Assembly (NCBI GenBank): GCA_947500035.1
Contig: CANMQP010000002.1
Span: forward strand, 118,543-182,542
Reading direction: 5' to 3'
Length of the DNA stretch: 64,000 bases
DNA from: an uncultured Kiloniellaceae bacterium
Lineage (GTDB): Bacteria > Pseudomonadota > Alphaproteobacteria > Kiloniellales > Kiloniellaceae
The notes below the pieces were generated by a model. The model searched no databases, was not told the DNA's origin, and saw nothing but the letters and a program-made list of their open reading frames with translations. Below, in pieces: positions 35,371 through 46,112 of the stretch. Numbering within the stretch: the first letter of the stretch is position 1; every line of letters starts with the position of its first letter. The position numbers were made by a program, and so were the translations under genes.

Positions 35371-36101
35371 AGTGCGCCCCTCTTTCGATGTTCAACCAGC
35401 GGCGTTTTTTCGTCTCGTTTCTCTTCCAGCGCCTTCACCTGGGCGCGCAGCATCTCGATCTCTTTCACAAGGCCCTCGAGAGTCTTGGCGACAGGATCGC
35501 CGATTTCGCCCAGCGGCGTGCCGTACGCGGCAAAGCACGCCTCTTCTTCCTCACCGCGACGATCCGGCGTTGCCTGAAGCGCACGCGCGGGGATGCCAAC
35601 GACCGTCGCACGGGCGGCGACATCGCGTGTCACGACCGCATTCGCGCCGACCTTTGCGGCTCTCCCGATCGTCACAGGACCAAGAATCTGCGCTCCCGAA
35701 CCGACAATAACATCAGATTCCAGGGTCGGGTGCCGCTTGGCCCCCCGCTGACTGTCGCTATCGACACTTGGGGCGACGCCGCCCAAGGTTACAGCGTGAT
35801 AAAGCGTCACATCATCGCCGATCTCGCTGGTCTCCCCAATCACGACACCCATGCCATGGTCGATGAAGAGGCCCCTGCCGATCCGCGCACCGGGATGTAT
35901 TTCGATCCCTGTCAGAAAGCGGCCGAGATGCGAGACCACACGGCCCAGAAGGTACAAGCGCCGCCGCCAGAGCGCGTTGGACAGCCGGTAGACGAGGACG
36001 GCCTGGAAACCGGGATAGCAAAGCACCACTTCCAACCTGGAACGCGCGGCCGGATCGCGAGCCATCGCGGAGTCTATCTCACGCCTTACACTCTTGAACA
36101 T
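35367..36101 (-). CDS. cysE: Serine O-acetyltransferase
   Basis: From the ATG ([21 protein letters not shown]) the protein has 244 residues. It has a helical N-terminal region, then the left-handed parallel beta-helix with [42 protein letters not shown] and [20 protein letters not shown] charged C-terminal coil follows. It makes O-acetylserine for cysteine synthesis. As the first gene of the iscR operon it links cysteine supply to desulfurase demand. A GTG nine codons earlier is also in frame. Confidence 0.95.
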   Translation of the reverse strand: MFKSVRREIDSAMARDPAARSRLEVVLCYPGFQAVLVYRLSNALWRRRLYLLGRVVSHLGRFLTGIEIHPGARIGRGLFIDHGMGVVIGETSEIGDDVTLYHAVTLGGVAPSVDSDSQRGAKRHPTLESDVIVGSGAQILGPVTIGRAAKVGANAVVTRDVAARATVVGIPARALQATPDRRGEEEEACFAAYGTPLGEIGDPVAKTLEGLVKEIEMLRAQVKALEEKRDEKTPLVEHRKRGAL

Positions 36102-36207
36102 GGCTCTATCCCTCGTGCTATGATACACGCTTGTTTCCAGGCAATTGGCGCGAACCAGCCGTTTGTCTGTCAGCGGACAGCATAAGGACTTGTTCTGGCG
36201 ATATAGT

Positions 36208-36232
36208 AAACCTGACTACAGGGGTCAAGTAT
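36208..36232. promoter_or_regulatory. Type 1 IscR binding site
   Basis: The 25 bases from AAACCTGACT to GGTCAAGTAT fit the E. coli type 1 IscR consensus ATASYYGACT..AGTCRRSTAT at about 20 positions, including the GACT and GTC half-site cores at correct spacing. It lies 107 bases before cysE and 107 bases before the divergent hydrolase gene, so it can control both. Confidence 0.7.
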
Positions 36233-36338
36233 ATCGCATTTCGCTTCCTGGACAGATGAAACCTTGACCCAGCTCGCTGCTGGGTTATACCCGCGCAGCC
36301 CAGGTGTAAAAGAGATTATGATGAGGAAGATTGGCTAG

Positions 36339-37004
36339 ATGCCAGACGTGATCATAAACGGCCCGGAAGGCCGACTAGAGGGACGCTATCACCACAACAA
36401 GTCCCCGAATGCCCCGATTGCCCTTATGCTGCAACCGCACCCGCAACATGGCGGCACCATGAACAACAAGGTGGTTTACACCCTCTATCACGCCTTTGTG
36501 CGGCAGGGGTTCTCGGTTCTCCGCTTCAACTTTCGCGGAGTTGGCCGTTCTCAGGGCGTCTTTGATCGCGGCGAAGGGGAGCTCTCCGACGCTGCTTCCT
36601 CACTGGACTGGCTGCAATCGGTCAATGAAAATGCCTCGGCCTGCTGGATTGCAGGATTTTCCTTCGGCGCCTGGATCGGCATGCAGCTTTTGATGCGCCG
36701 GCCGGAGATCAATGGCTTCATCTCCGTTGCACCGCCGGCAAACATGCACGACTTCACATTCCTAGCTCCCTGCCCCTCTTCAGGCCTGATTCTGCAGGGC
36801 GACCAGGATGAAATCGTTCCAGAGCCTTCAGTTGCGAAGCTGGTCGACAAGCTCTCCAGCCAGCGGGGTATCGAAATTGATTACCGCGTCCTGGCCGGAG
36901 CCGGTCACTTCTTCGGCGAACAGATGGACGAGCTGAACGGTCATCTCGACGACTATCTCAACAAGGCTCTGAAGAGCGGAGATCAGGCGGCCGTCGCCCC
37001 CTGA
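36339..37004 (+). CDS. Alpha/beta hydrolase (COG2945-like)
   Basis: The 221-residue protein shows LMLQPHPQHGGTMNNKVVYT (the COG2945 HPHP-like oxyanion segment), FNFRGVGRSQG, the nucleophile in WIAGFSFGAWIG, LILQGDQDEIVP with the acid aspartate and LAGAGHFFGEQMD with the histidine. It is a cytoplasmic hydrolase of unknown substrate. This gene is commonly divergent from the iscR operon in alphaproteobacteria, and the IscR site between them suggests shared control. Confidence 0.9.
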   Translation: MPDVIINGPEGRLEGRYHHNKSPNAPIALMLQPHPQHGGTMNNKVVYTLYHAFVRQGFSVLRFNFRGVGRSQGVFDRGEGELSDAASSLDWLQSVNENASACWIAGFSFGAWIGMQLLMRRPEINGFISVAPPANMHDFTFLAPCPSSGLILQGDQDEIVPEPSVAKLVDKLSSQRGIEIDYRVLAGAGHFFGEQMDELNGHLDDYLNKALKSGDQAAVAP

Positions 37005-37037
37005 CATCTCTGGTTGTCCGCTTGGGGTGCGGGTCGG

Positions 37038-38138
37038 TCAGGCTGGCGTGAAAACGCCACCTGTTGTCGCCTGTGTAACGCCGGTGGTACCCGGGAGTGA
37101 AAGAGGCAGACCGAGACGCGAACGCACGGCCAGGTAAGCAAAAGCCTGCGCTTCGAGCGCATCGCCGTCCCAGCCGACGGCTTCGACCGGCTCTACCGGT
37201 ACGGCCAGCTCCTTCGCAAGCATTGCCATCAAAGTTGGATTATGGCGCCCGCCACCGGTCACAAGCCAGCGCCCGGGGGCTTCGGGAAGCTGAGGGACAA
37301 CACGGGCGACAGCTGCTGCGGTAAAGGCCGTCAGAGTGGCAGCCCCATCCTCCAAGGACAAGCCGGCCACCGGAGCCGGATCGAAGTCATCCCGGTCCAA
37401 AGACTTGGGCAGGGCCTGGGCAAAATACCCGTGATCCAGCATCTTCTCCAAAACACCCGCATCGACTTCGCCTGCCTCTGCAAGCACGCCACCTTCATCC
37501 ATCGCGCGTCCCGTATGGCGCTCGACCCAATCGTTGATCAGGGCATTTCCGGGGCCCGTATCGCAAGCAAGCAACTGATCTTCTGACGGGTTGGAGGTCG
37601 CGTTCGATCTGGGGATCCAGGTCACGTTGGCGACACCGCCGATATTGAGCACGGCCAGGGGTTTCTTCAGATCGCGGGCCAGCGCGGCGTGAAACAGCGG
37701 CGCGAAAGGGGCACCTTGTCCGCCCAGCGAGACATCCCGGCTGCGGAAATCAGCCACGACATCAAACCCGGTCTCTCGTGCCAAAAGGGCGGCATCACCG
37801 ATCTGCCAGGTCCGCCCCTGGTCCGGCGCATGAAAGATCGTATGGCCGTGAAAGCCCAGGAGAGCGATCTCACTGCGCGGGATACCGGCCTGCGCGACAA
37901 GCTGCGTCACCGCCTCGGCATGGCGCAGGGTCAGCGACCGCTCCACACTTTCTACAGGGCCCTTGCCCCCGAGAATTGCCCTCAATTCCCCCCGAAAGTC
38001 ATCGTCATAGGCCAGCGTAAACCGGGGCCCGAACGCCAGGATCCTCAGCCCGTCGCTTTTCAGCAGCGCGGCGTCGATGCCGTCGAGCGAGGTTCCGCTC
38101 ATTAATCCGATGGTCCAGAATTTGCCAAAGTCTTGCAT
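37038..38138 (-). CDS. anmK: Anhydro-N-acetylmuramic acid kinase
   Basis: The 366-residue protein has the AnmK signatures WTIGLMSGTSLDGIDAALL near the start, GFHGHTIFHAP, GDAALLARETGFDVVADFR, VLNIGGVANVTW and FDTGPGNALIN-like CDTGPGNALINDW, and LVTGGGRHNPTLM. It phosphorylates and opens 1,6-anhydro-MurNAc during peptidoglycan recycling. It converges with the hydrolase gene and is divergent from tyrS, its usual neighbour in alphaproteobacteria. Confidence 0.96.
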   Translation of the reverse strand: MQDFGKFWTIGLMSGTSLDGIDAALLKSDGLRILAFGPRFTLAYDDDFRGELRAILGGKGPVESVERSLTLRHAEAVTQLVAQAGIPRSEIALLGFHGHTIFHAPDQGRTWQIGDAALLARETGFDVVADFRSRDVSLGGQGAPFAPLFHAALARDLKKPLAVLNIGGVANVTWIPRSNATSNPSEDQLLACDTGPGNALINDWVERHTGRAMDEGGVLAEAGEVDAGVLEKMLDHGYFAQALPKSLDRDDFDPAPVAGLSLEDGAATLTAFTAAAVARVVPQLPEAPGRWLVTGGGRHNPTLMAMLAKELAVPVEPVEAVGWDGDALEAQAFAYLAVRSRLGLPLSLPGTTGVTQATTGGVFTPA

Positions 38139-38350
38139 AAATCCCCGTGCGCAACAGGTCCGATTGAGGTCTTGCCGCGATTGTGTTAAATCGGCCCGCC
38201 CAGGGCAAGGCGAGGCTTCAGGTGCGAAGCGGCTGGACGTGACCCTATGAGACGTAACCTAACGAGACGTGATCAGTCAGTTATGACCCAGTCAGGTTTC
38301 AGAAGCCTTACTGCCTCCGCCCGCGAACCAGAAATTTAGTGTAGCGAACC

Positions 38351-39616
38351 ATGACCTCCTCGAATGCGAACCTGAAATCGGACTTTTTGCGTGAAATGAG
38401 CCGCCGCGGCTTTATTCATCAGTGCACGGATATGGCGGAACTTGACGCCCTGACCGTGCAAGGCCCGATTGCTGCCTATATCGGGTTCGACCTGACGGCG
38501 GATTCCCTGCACGTCGGAAGTCTGGTTCAGATCATGATGCTGCGCGCGCTCCAAAAGGCCGGGCATAAACCAATCGTCCTCATGGGCGGCGGGACCTCAA
38601 AGGTCGGCGATCCGTCCGGCAAAGACGACGCCCGTCGCTTGCTGACCAGCGAAGACATCGCCAAGAACGTCGCAGGGATTCAGCAGATTTTCTCGCAGTT
38701 CCTCACCTTTGGTGAGGGCCCCAGTGATGCGATGATGGTGAACAATGCCGATTGGCTCGAGGAACTGAACTACATCGACTTCCTGCGCGATTTTGGAAGG
38801 CATTTCTCGGTCAACCGCATGCTCGGTTTCGATTCCGTCAAACTGCGGCTGGACCGTGAGCAGCCGCTTTCCTTTCTGGAATTCAATTACATGGTCCTGC
38901 AGGCCTACGATTTTCTCGAGCTGAACAAACGTCATAAATGCATGCTGCAAATGGGCGGCTCCGATCAATGGGGCAACATCGTCAATGGCGTCGACCTTAC
39001 GCGCCGGATCAATCAGACCACGGTCTTCGGCTTGACCACGCCCCTATTGACCACCTCATCCGGTGCCAAGATGGGCAAAACGGCCGATGGCGCGATTTGG
39101 CTCAACGAAGAACGATTATCGGCCTACGACTACTGGCAGTTCTGGCGCAATACCGAAGATGCGGACGTCGGCCGCTTCCTGCGGCTCTTCACCGAACTGC
39201 CCGAAGACGAGATCGTCAAACTGGAAAAGCTGGACGGCTCGGAGATCAACGAGGCTAAGAAAATGCTCGCGGCGGAGGCGACAGCGCTTTGCCGTGGACG
39301 CGACCAGGCCGAAAAAGCCATGGAGACCGCCCGTAAAACCTTTGAAGAGGGTGCCCTTGCCAGCGACCTGCCGACCATCGAGGTTGCGCGCGGCAGCTTG
39401 GAGAGCGGTGTCCTCGCCTACGAACTCTTGCGCCAGGCCGGGCTGGCCGGCAGCAACGGCGAGGCACGCCGCTTGATAAAGGGTGGAGGCGGCCGGATCA
39501 ACGATGTCGCTATTCCGAACGATCAGCAATTAGTCGGCCTGAGCGACCTCAACAGCGACGGTGTCGTCAAGCTGTCCGCCGGCAAGAAACGCCACGTGCT
39601 GGTTAAAGCTGTTTAG
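38351..39616 (+). CDS. tyrS: Tyrosyl-tRNA synthetase
   Basis: The 421-residue enzyme has the class I motifs [20 protein letters not shown] (HIGH equivalent HVGS) and [11 protein letters not shown] (KMSKS equivalent KMGKT), plus [13 protein letters not shown] for tyrosine binding. The C-terminal S4-like RNA-binding domain ([18 protein letters not shown]) is intact. It charges tRNA-Tyr. It converges on the YhdP-like gene with only 4 bases between stops. Confidence 0.97.
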   Translation: MTSSNANLKSDFLREMSRRGFIHQCTDMAELDALTVQGPIAAYIGFDLTADSLHVGSLVQIMMLRALQKAGHKPIVLMGGGTSKVGDPSGKDDARRLLTSEDIAKNVAGIQQIFSQFLTFGEGPSDAMMVNNADWLEELNYIDFLRDFGRHFSVNRMLGFDSVKLRLDREQPLSFLEFNYMVLQAYDFLELNKRHKCMLQMGGSDQWGNIVNGVDLTRRINQTTVFGLTTPLLTTSSGAKMGKTADGAIWLNEERLSAYDYWQFWRNTEDADVGRFLRLFTELPEDEIVKLEKLDGSEINEAKKMLAAEATALCRGRDQAEKAMETARKTFEEGALASDLPTIEVARGSLESGVLAYELLRQAGLAGSNGEARRLIKGGGGRINDVAIPNDQQLVGLSDLNSDGVVKLSAGKKRHVLVKAV

Positions 39617-39620
39617 GCGC

Positions 39621-42600
39621 TTACGGCTGTTCGCGCTCGTCAGGCAGATCCACGGGCTCTCCATCGCCGCTGAAGAGGCGGCGGAGAAAGCCGGGGGCCA
39701 GGGCAGATAAAGGATTGACCGAAATATCGGGTTCTTCGAAAGTCCCGCCAATACTGTAGTTGACGCCCAGCACACCGCCGCCGTCACCACCCGTCAGGAT
39801 CGTGCCAAGCACCGGTATCTGACCAAGCACCCGATTGACGGTGTATGCAGGAATGACCGCGCCCTCAACGTCCATATTCTGACTGTCGAAGTTGAGTGCT
39901 CCCTTGGCCGTCAACCCAATTGCGGGACCATAGGCGCGCATTGATTCGGAGCTGGCAATGCCATTGTTAAGCACAAAGTCACCGATCAGGCGCTGGAATT
40001 CGATTCCTTCACCCGAGAGCGTATCCAGGGCGCCGGTCAGGGATCCGAAGGTCAATATCCGCGCTAAAATCGACGCATTTACCAGCCTGTAGTCGCGGGC
40101 CTGCAAGCTGGCCCGGATCGGAAAGGCCGGTGACGGGCCCTCACTCTCGCCGCGAACCTCCAACACGCCGCCTTCGACCGTGTCGAGAACATTAAGGACC
40201 CGAAGCGCCGCACCCAGGTCGTTTGTCCTGGCACGCAGGCTGTGTTTCGTGCCGATCAAAGGGCGAAAATCGATACTGACCAGTTTCTTCTCAGGCAGCG
40301 CGGGAACGGCAGGTTCCGCGGTCTCTGCGTCATCTTCCCCGGTGCCGAGGACCGGTGGGGTCCAGAATTTCTGCGGTATCTCGCCATCCAGCGCGATACG
40401 ATCCCAACCCGTCGTTAACTGCTGAAGCGAAAAAGTGACGGACTCCAGATATTGCTCCTCACCGAACAGTAGCGCATCCAGCGTGCGGGCCGTGGTGATC
40501 GAGAAGGCATCGCGCGGTTCCTCGGGGTTGGGCGCAGATGCATTACCGGGCTCCGCCTGGCCAGGAGACTTGGGGTCACGCGTCAGATAAGGTTGGGCAT
40601 CAACTCTCCCGCCACCGATCGAGACCACGGTCTCTTCCGGTAAGCGCCGCATGTGCACCGCTGACACGGCCGTGCGCCCAAAGCGCAGGCTGTCCGCAAA
40701 AATCTCGGAGATGTCCCGCCCGGCCTCATCCATGGTGATATGGCCGGATGCCGTCAGATCGCCCGCTGTCAGCTCCACATCCTTGATCCGCGTGGCCCGG
40801 TCGTCGACCAACTCGACCACCGCCCGAATTTCGCCCGTAACCCCCGGGTCTTTCGTCCACACCAGGGGGGCCGCTTCGAGCTTCGCAGTCGCCAGATTAG
40901 CGATCAGTCGAACTTCGTCGGGCAGCTCCCGCTGTGCGGTATAGACTATGGAAGCAGAGACAGGGCCATCCAGGTAAGGCAGGAAGTCGAACCCCATGCG
41001 TTCGCGGCCGGCATTGTCAATCGAAGGCACCAAGGCCCTAATCACGCTGCCGGTCGGCAGGCTGGAGTCGAAAGGCTCAAACCAGTCCACCGTGCCTGGA
41101 ACGCCCCCAAGTTCGACCGGTCCTTTCAGGTTCATCTGCGTATTTGTGACCGCAACTTCGAGCTGGCCCTTCGTCGCGTCCTGGCCGAACAACACCTGCT
41201 TCACCGACGCATCCTGCACCGCCGCATTTGCCGAGAGATCGACATCGTCGAAGCTGAGCGCTGCGATCAGCGGAAAATCGAAACTCAACTCTGTATTGGC
41301 GGTGCCGCCAGTATCCTCGGGCCGGATCCCAAGACCGTCAATCAGCTTGAGGCGCTCGTGATTCAGCAGGAGAAGAGCATCGCGAACCGGGCCTTCGACG
41401 CGGCTGCGGATCGACATGGACTCCGGACCGTCGCGATCAAAACCGCCAATCCTGATATCCGAAGGCTGAACGATCAGATCGCCAAGCCGTCCGCCGGCAG
41501 GCTGGAAGTGCATTCCGGCGGCGTCGAATGTTGCCGTGCCGTGAACCCCGGTGATCGGCGGCATGGGCCGAAGAAAATGAATATCGAGCCCACTATACTT
41601 CAGCGTGCCCTTCACATCGTGGATTTCAACGGCCTCCAGGTCATCCTCTGGCACCGATGCCGAGACCTCAACCCGCGCGGACTCCGCAACACCTCGCTGC
41701 ACATTCTCCAACACCCACTCGCGCCCGTTGGGACTCGCAATTGGCGGCCAGTACCGGCCCAGTTCGTCGGCTTTTACGTTTGCTGTCTCGACACTGCCTG
41801 AAGCATGAAAGATCCGGTCGCGGACCTGAAGTTTTCCCTCGAAGTTGATCTCGGGTCCGGCATCTTCCTCCGAACCGAGGCGCAGGCTGCCACCGTCTAC
41901 GAAAAGTTCCTGCGTGGGACCATCGAACCGGCCCTTGACCTCCATTCCCCGCACGGGGAGGGCCTCGGGCAAAACACCCGCCACCGCAAGATCACCGGCG
42001 CCCAGAGTGAGCGTAAAACGCAAAAAATCGACCCGGCCGCCGAGGCTCATAGACGCCGAGACATTTCCGCCAAGGGACGCGGAGAAACCGCTGAGAGGCT
42101 TGAGTTCCGAAGCCGCCGGCACGAGAGAGGCCGGCGGCAGATTCTCCAGAGTCGCTGCGAGATCAAGTATTTCGGTCGAGCGGTCGTATAGAAAGGCGCC
42201 ATCCAAAGTGGCGCGTTCCCCCCCGACATCGAGCGCCAAATCAACCTCGCCTGCGAGACCCGCCGCGTCGCGCCGCAGGGAAACGCTGGCGTCCGGCGCG
42301 TACCAGAGAACATCCGCACGCCGGTCGTCGAGGAGAATTGTACCGCCCACGATCCGCACTTCACGCAGGAATGCAAGCGGAAGGCTCGGATCAGGCTGTG
42401 ACAAAAGCTCATCCAGCACACTTTCCAGCGCCGCCGAACTTCCTGCGACTTCATCGCGCCCCTTTGGGGGTCCAACCGTAACAGGGCCCTCGGCCTGCTG
42501 GGCAATTGCTTCGCCACCCAGGAGAAACCCGCCATCGGCGTCGCGTACCAGGTTGATCGCGGCGCCTTTGATCTCGATAACGGTCGGGGCGAAAGTCCCC

Positions 42601-42920
42601 TGCACCAGGGCGCGCAGACTGAGCTCCACCCCGACGCTCGGAAAACTGGCAATCACCTCGCCGTCAGCACCTCTGGCGACCGCATTGAGAACCCGAACTT
42701 CGACAGCACGCTGATCGGCATTCCACGCCACGTAGGTCTCAGCAACTTCGACAGTGGTATCCTCAACCACCTCACTGAGAGCCTCTTCGGCATAGGGAAC
42801 CAGGAAATTGATCGCAACCGGTCCGTCGGTCAGCCGCCAGAAGACGATGCCGGCAAGTAAAGCAATACCGGCAATCAACCCGATACAGCATTCGGCGGCA
42901 TAGATCCAAAATCTGCGCAT
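39621..42920 (-). CDS. YhdP-like large AsmA-family protein (DUF3971)
   Basis: The 1099-residue protein has one N-terminal membrane helix (residues 7-30, IGLIAGIALLAGIVFW) and a long beta-rich periplasmic body. The N-terminal third has the DUF3971 region and the last 250 residues the AsmA C-terminal pattern (AFPIRASLQARDYRLVNASI, LTFGSLTGALDTLSGEGIEF, LTAKGALNFDSQNMDVEG). YhdP-type proteins form bridge-like channels that carry phospholipids to the outer membrane. It is divergent from glnE with 91 bases between starts. Confidence 0.88.
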   Translation of the reverse strand: MRRFWIYAAECCIGLIAGIALLAGIVFWRLTDGPVAINFLVPYAEEALSEVVEDTTVEVAETYVAWNADQRAVEVRVLNAVARGADGEVIASFPSVGVELSLRALVQGTFAPTVIEIKGAAINLVRDADGGFLLGGEAIAQQAEGPVTVGPPKGRDEVAGSSAALESVLDELLSQPDPSLPLAFLREVRIVGGTILLDDRRADVLWYAPDASVSLRRDAAGLAGEVDLALDVGGERATLDGAFLYDRSTEILDLAATLENLPPASLVPAASELKPLSGFSASLGGNVSASMSLGGRVDFLRFTLTLGAGDLAVAGVLPEALPVRGMEVKGRFDGPTQELFVDGGSLRLGSEEDAGPEINFEGKLQVRDRIFHASGSVETANVKADELGRYWPPIASPNGREWVLENVQRGVAESARVEVSASVPEDDLEAVEIHDVKGTLKYSGLDIHFLRPMPPITGVHGTATFDAAGMHFQPAGGRLGDLIVQPSDIRIGGFDRDGPESMSIRSRVEGPVRDALLLLNHERLKLIDGLGIRPEDTGGTANTELSFDFPLIAALSFDDVDLSANAAVQDASVKQVLFGQDATKGQLEVAVTNTQMNLKGPVELGGVPGTVDWFEPFDSSLPTGSVIRALVPSIDNAGRERMGFDFLPYLDGPVSASIVYTAQRELPDEVRLIANLATAKLEAAPLVWTKDPGVTGEIRAVVELVDDRATRIKDVELTAGDLTASGHITMDEAGRDISEIFADSLRFGRTAVSAVHMRRLPEETVVSIGGGRVDAQPYLTRDPKSPGQAEPGNASAPNPEEPRDAFSITTARTLDALLFGEEQYLESVTFSLQQLTTGWDRIALDGEIPQKFWTPPVLGTGEDDAETAEPAVPALPEKKLVSIDFRPLIGTKHSLRARTNDLGAALRVLNVLDTVEGGVLEVRGESEGPSPAFPIRASLQARDYRLVNASILARILTFGSLTGALDTLSGEGIEFQRLIGDFVLNNGIASSESMRAYGPAIGLTAKGALNFDSQNMDVEGAVIPAYTVNRVLGQIPVLGTILTGGDGGGVLGVNYSIGGTFEEPDISVNPLSALAPGFLRRLFSGDGEPVDLPDEREQP

Positions 42921-43011
42921 TTCTCCGGAAACTTCCCTTATGACCCCTGACGCAAGCTTGACCCGCCGCGCAGGGTCTCGCAGTCTTCCGGAAAGCCGGA
43001 ATTGAGAGACG

Positions 43012-45984
43012 ATGCAGTACCTGGATCAAATATCAAAAAACAAACTGCCTAAAGTGCATAACGCCGAACGCGTGGCGCTGGGTCAAAAACTCTGGGCCGA
43101 ACAAATCGACCGCTTGGAAGATCCGGATCTCAAGCACTTCGCAGAAACGCTTCCATCCTTGGAGTCCGGACAAGCTCTCCTGGACGCGGTCTTCTCGAAC
43201 AGCCCCTTCCTGACGCACGCCCTGACCTCAGATATTGGAACACTCTATTCCGTTTTAAAGCATGGCCCTACAAAGGTTCTAGGCGAGCTTCTGGAAGGCC
43301 TCAAGCAGGATCTTCTCCTGTCAGGGTCGATCGCGAACGTTTCAGAAGCCTTGAGGCTCGCCAAACGGCGCATTGCGATCTTGACCGCCATCGCGGACCT
43401 TGCGGAATTCTGGAGCGATACCGAGGTCGTTGAAGCCTTATCAGACTTCGCCGACGCGGCCCTCTCCACCGCGGTCCGCTACCTGCTGCACGCGGCCCAC
43501 CATCGTGGTGAGCTTGAACTGCCGCACCCCGACACCCCCGAGAAAGACTGTGGCTACGTGATCCTGGCCATGGGGAAACTCGGCGCGGGCGAGCTCAATT
43601 ACTCATCGGATATCGATCTGATCGTGCTGTTCGACCGTGACAAAGTCGACTACCGCCACCATCGGGGCCCGCAGGAAGGCTATGTCCGCCTGACCCGGGA
43701 CCTGGTCCGGCTTCTCCAGGACCGGACGAAAGATGGTTACGTCTTCCGCACCGACCTGCGCCTGCGGCCCGATCCCAGCGCTACGCCGCTCGCCATCTCA
43801 ACCCAGGCTGCAATGGTTTATTACGAGAGCCTGGGAAAAAACTGGGAGCGCGCGGCCATGATCAAGGCGCGGCCCTGTGCCGGTGATCTGGCACTGGGGG
43901 AGTCGTTCCTGCGCGAACTGCACCCCTTCATCTGGCGCAAACATCTGGATTTCGCAGCAATCCAGGAGATCCACTCCATTAAACGGCAGATCAACGCCCA
44001 CAAAGGCAGCGACGCCATCGCCGTGCTCAGCCACAATGTCAAACTCGGCCGCGGCGGTATCCGGGAAATCGAGTTTTTTGCCCAGACCCAGCAGATGATC
44101 TGGGGCGGCCGGGATATCCGTTTGCGCAGCGCGAAAACCGTCAAGACTCTTCAGGATCTCGTCGAAACCGGTCACCTGGAGCAAGCCGCCGCCGATCAAC
44201 TGAAAAACGCCTATTGGTTTTTGCGGCGGGTCGAGCACCGGCTGCAAATGGTCGACGACCAGCAGACCCAGAGCCTGCCGGACAGTGATGAGGGCTTGGC
44301 CGAAATCGGCGCTTTCATGGGCTACGATGACAGTAAAGCCTTTGGAGAGGCGCTTCTGGAAAAGCTCCGATGTGTCGAGAGCCGCTATGCGGAGTTGTTC
44401 GAAGACGATACTGCGCCGGAGTCGGACATCAGTTTTATCGCGACCGACAGTGATCCCAGTGAGCAAGACCTCAAGATCCTGGAAGGCTTCGGTTTTAGCG
44501 ACGGCACGAAGGTCGTGCATCTGATCCACTCTTGGCAGAGCGGGCGCTACCGGGCGACGCGTTCGACACGGGCACAGCGGATCCTCGGTGAAATTTTACC
44601 CTCGCTGCTCAAGGCCCTGGGCGAGACGGCGCAACCAGATTTCGCGCTGGCCAAATTCGACAGTTTTCTTGCGGGCCTGCCCGCCGGGGTCCAGCTTTTC
44701 TCGATGCTGCATGCAAACCCGACACTGCTGGGACTGATTGCGGAAATTATGGGCGGCGCGCCGGTTCTGGCAGATCAGCTGAGCCGTAACAGCGGCCTGC
44801 TCGACTGCGTCTTGACACCCGGCTTCTTTGATCCTGTCCTCGGTCGGGAGGAGCTCGAAGCGGATCTTATGTCTGTCTTGAACCAGGCCCGTGATTTTCA
44901 GGACGTTCTCGACTTCTCGCGGCGATGGGCTAACGACCAGCGTTTTCAAATCGGGGTACATATCCTGCGGCACACGGGGGATGCGCAGGAGACCGGCGAG
45001 TCTTTGAGCAATGTCGCCGACGCCGTCTTACGCAGGCTCTACCCCCGTGTATTGGATGAGTTTTCGCTGCGCCACGGCAGGTTGAACGGTCCCGACATGG
45101 TGGTGATTGCCATGGGCCGCCTGGGCGCCCGCGAGATGACCGTCTCTTCCGACCTGGACCTTCTGTGCCTATACGATCCGCCGCCCGACGGTAAGGAATC
45201 CAATGGCGACCGACCGCTGGATCCGGGTGTTTACCACGTGCGTTTTACCCAGCGTTTGATCAATGCGCTAACGGCTCCGACCGGCGAAGGACGGCTATAC
45301 GAGGTGGACATGCGTCTTCGGCCGTCCGGCACCGCCGGTCCCGTTGCAACCACCCTGGCCGGGTTCGTGAAGTACCAAGAAGGTAGCGCCTGGACCTGGG
45401 AGCAGATGGCCCTCACCCGCGCAAGGTTCATTGCGGGCGATCCGGAGCTTGGCGCGAGGTTTGAGGCTGCAAAGCGGCTGATTCTCTGCCAACAGCGCGA
45501 TCCGGAAAAACTCTTGCGGGACGTCGCCGAGATGCGCGCGCGCATCGAACGCGAGCGGCCCGCCAAAACCCTCTGGGACACAAAACATCGCCGGGGAGGC
45601 CTGGTCGATGTTGAGTTTTTGGCTCAGTATCTCCAACTCAAACACGCCGCCGAAGCCCCGGACATCCTCTCCCCTTCAAGCTGTAAGAGCTTTGCCGCAT
45701 GCCAAAAAGCCGGAATTATCGGGGAACAGGAGGCCGGTCGCCTGATCGCGACACACAAGTTCTTGCGTGAAATTCAGGGCCTATTGCGTCTGACAACCGG
45801 AGAAGCCTTCGACGACTCGACAGCGTCCGACGACCTTAAGATCGCACTTTGCCGGGCAACGGGTTTGGAGAACTTCGCGCAGGTCAAAGAGGCCCTGATC
45901 GCGCAGACTGATGCCTGCTACAAGATTTATCAGGAATACATCGAACGGCCTTTCGCAAGTCAAGCGCCCGGTGGGCCCGGCTAG
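43012..45984 (+). CDS. glnE: Bifunctional glutamine synthetase adenylyltransferase/removase
   Basis: The 990-residue protein has two nucleotidyltransferase domains with matching signatures: VILAMGKLGAGELNYSSDID (about 182-201) and VVIAMGRLGAREMTVSSDLD (about 697-716), each followed by the helical GlnD/PII-uridylyl-like domain (GRGGIREIEFFAQTQQM and RGGLVDVEFLAQYLQL). The first removes AMP from glutamine synthetase and the second adds it, in response to PII and glutamine. It is full length. The downstream bcp gene starts 128 bases later. Confidence 0.97.
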   Translation: MQYLDQISKNKLPKVHNAERVALGQKLWAEQIDRLEDPDLKHFAETLPSLESGQALLDAVFSNSPFLTHALTSDIGTLYSVLKHGPTKVLGELLEGLKQDLLLSGSIANVSEALRLAKRRIAILTAIADLAEFWSDTEVVEALSDFADAALSTAVRYLLHAAHHRGELELPHPDTPEKDCGYVILAMGKLGAGELNYSSDIDLIVLFDRDKVDYRHHRGPQEGYVRLTRDLVRLLQDRTKDGYVFRTDLRLRPDPSATPLAISTQAAMVYYESLGKNWERAAMIKARPCAGDLALGESFLRELHPFIWRKHLDFAAIQEIHSIKRQINAHKGSDAIAVLSHNVKLGRGGIREIEFFAQTQQMIWGGRDIRLRSAKTVKTLQDLVETGHLEQAAADQLKNAYWFLRRVEHRLQMVDDQQTQSLPDSDEGLAEIGAFMGYDDSKAFGEALLEKLRCVESRYAELFEDDTAPESDISFIATDSDPSEQDLKILEGFGFSDGTKVVHLIHSWQSGRYRATRSTRAQRILGEILPSLLKALGETAQPDFALAKFDSFLAGLPAGVQLFSMLHANPTLLGLIAEIMGGAPVLADQLSRNSGLLDCVLTPGFFDPVLGREELEADLMSVLNQARDFQDVLDFSRRWANDQRFQIGVHILRHTGDAQETGESLSNVADAVLRRLYPRVLDEFSLRHGRLNGPDMVVIAMGRLGAREMTVSSDLDLLCLYDPPPDGKESNGDRPLDPGVYHVRFTQRLINALTAPTGEGRLYEVDMRLRPSGTAGPVATTLAGFVKYQEGSAWTWEQMALTRARFIAGDPELGARFEAAKRLILCQQRDPEKLLRDVAEMRARIERERPAKTLWDTKHRRGGLVDVEFLAQYLQLKHAAEAPDILSPSSCKSFAACQKAGIIGEQEAGRLIATHKFLREIQGLLRLTTGEAFDDSTASDDLKIALCRATGLENFAQVKEALIAQTDACYKIYQEYIERPFASQAPGGPG

Positions 45985-46112
45985 CACTGTATATTCGATC
46001 CCGCCCGGAGCAAGCGGCCGTAATTTAACGATCTGGCCTATTGACCGGATCGAGGTTGCGAACAACCTTTGTAACCTGTCATACAACCAGAAAAATACGG
46101 GAGAACGATTAA

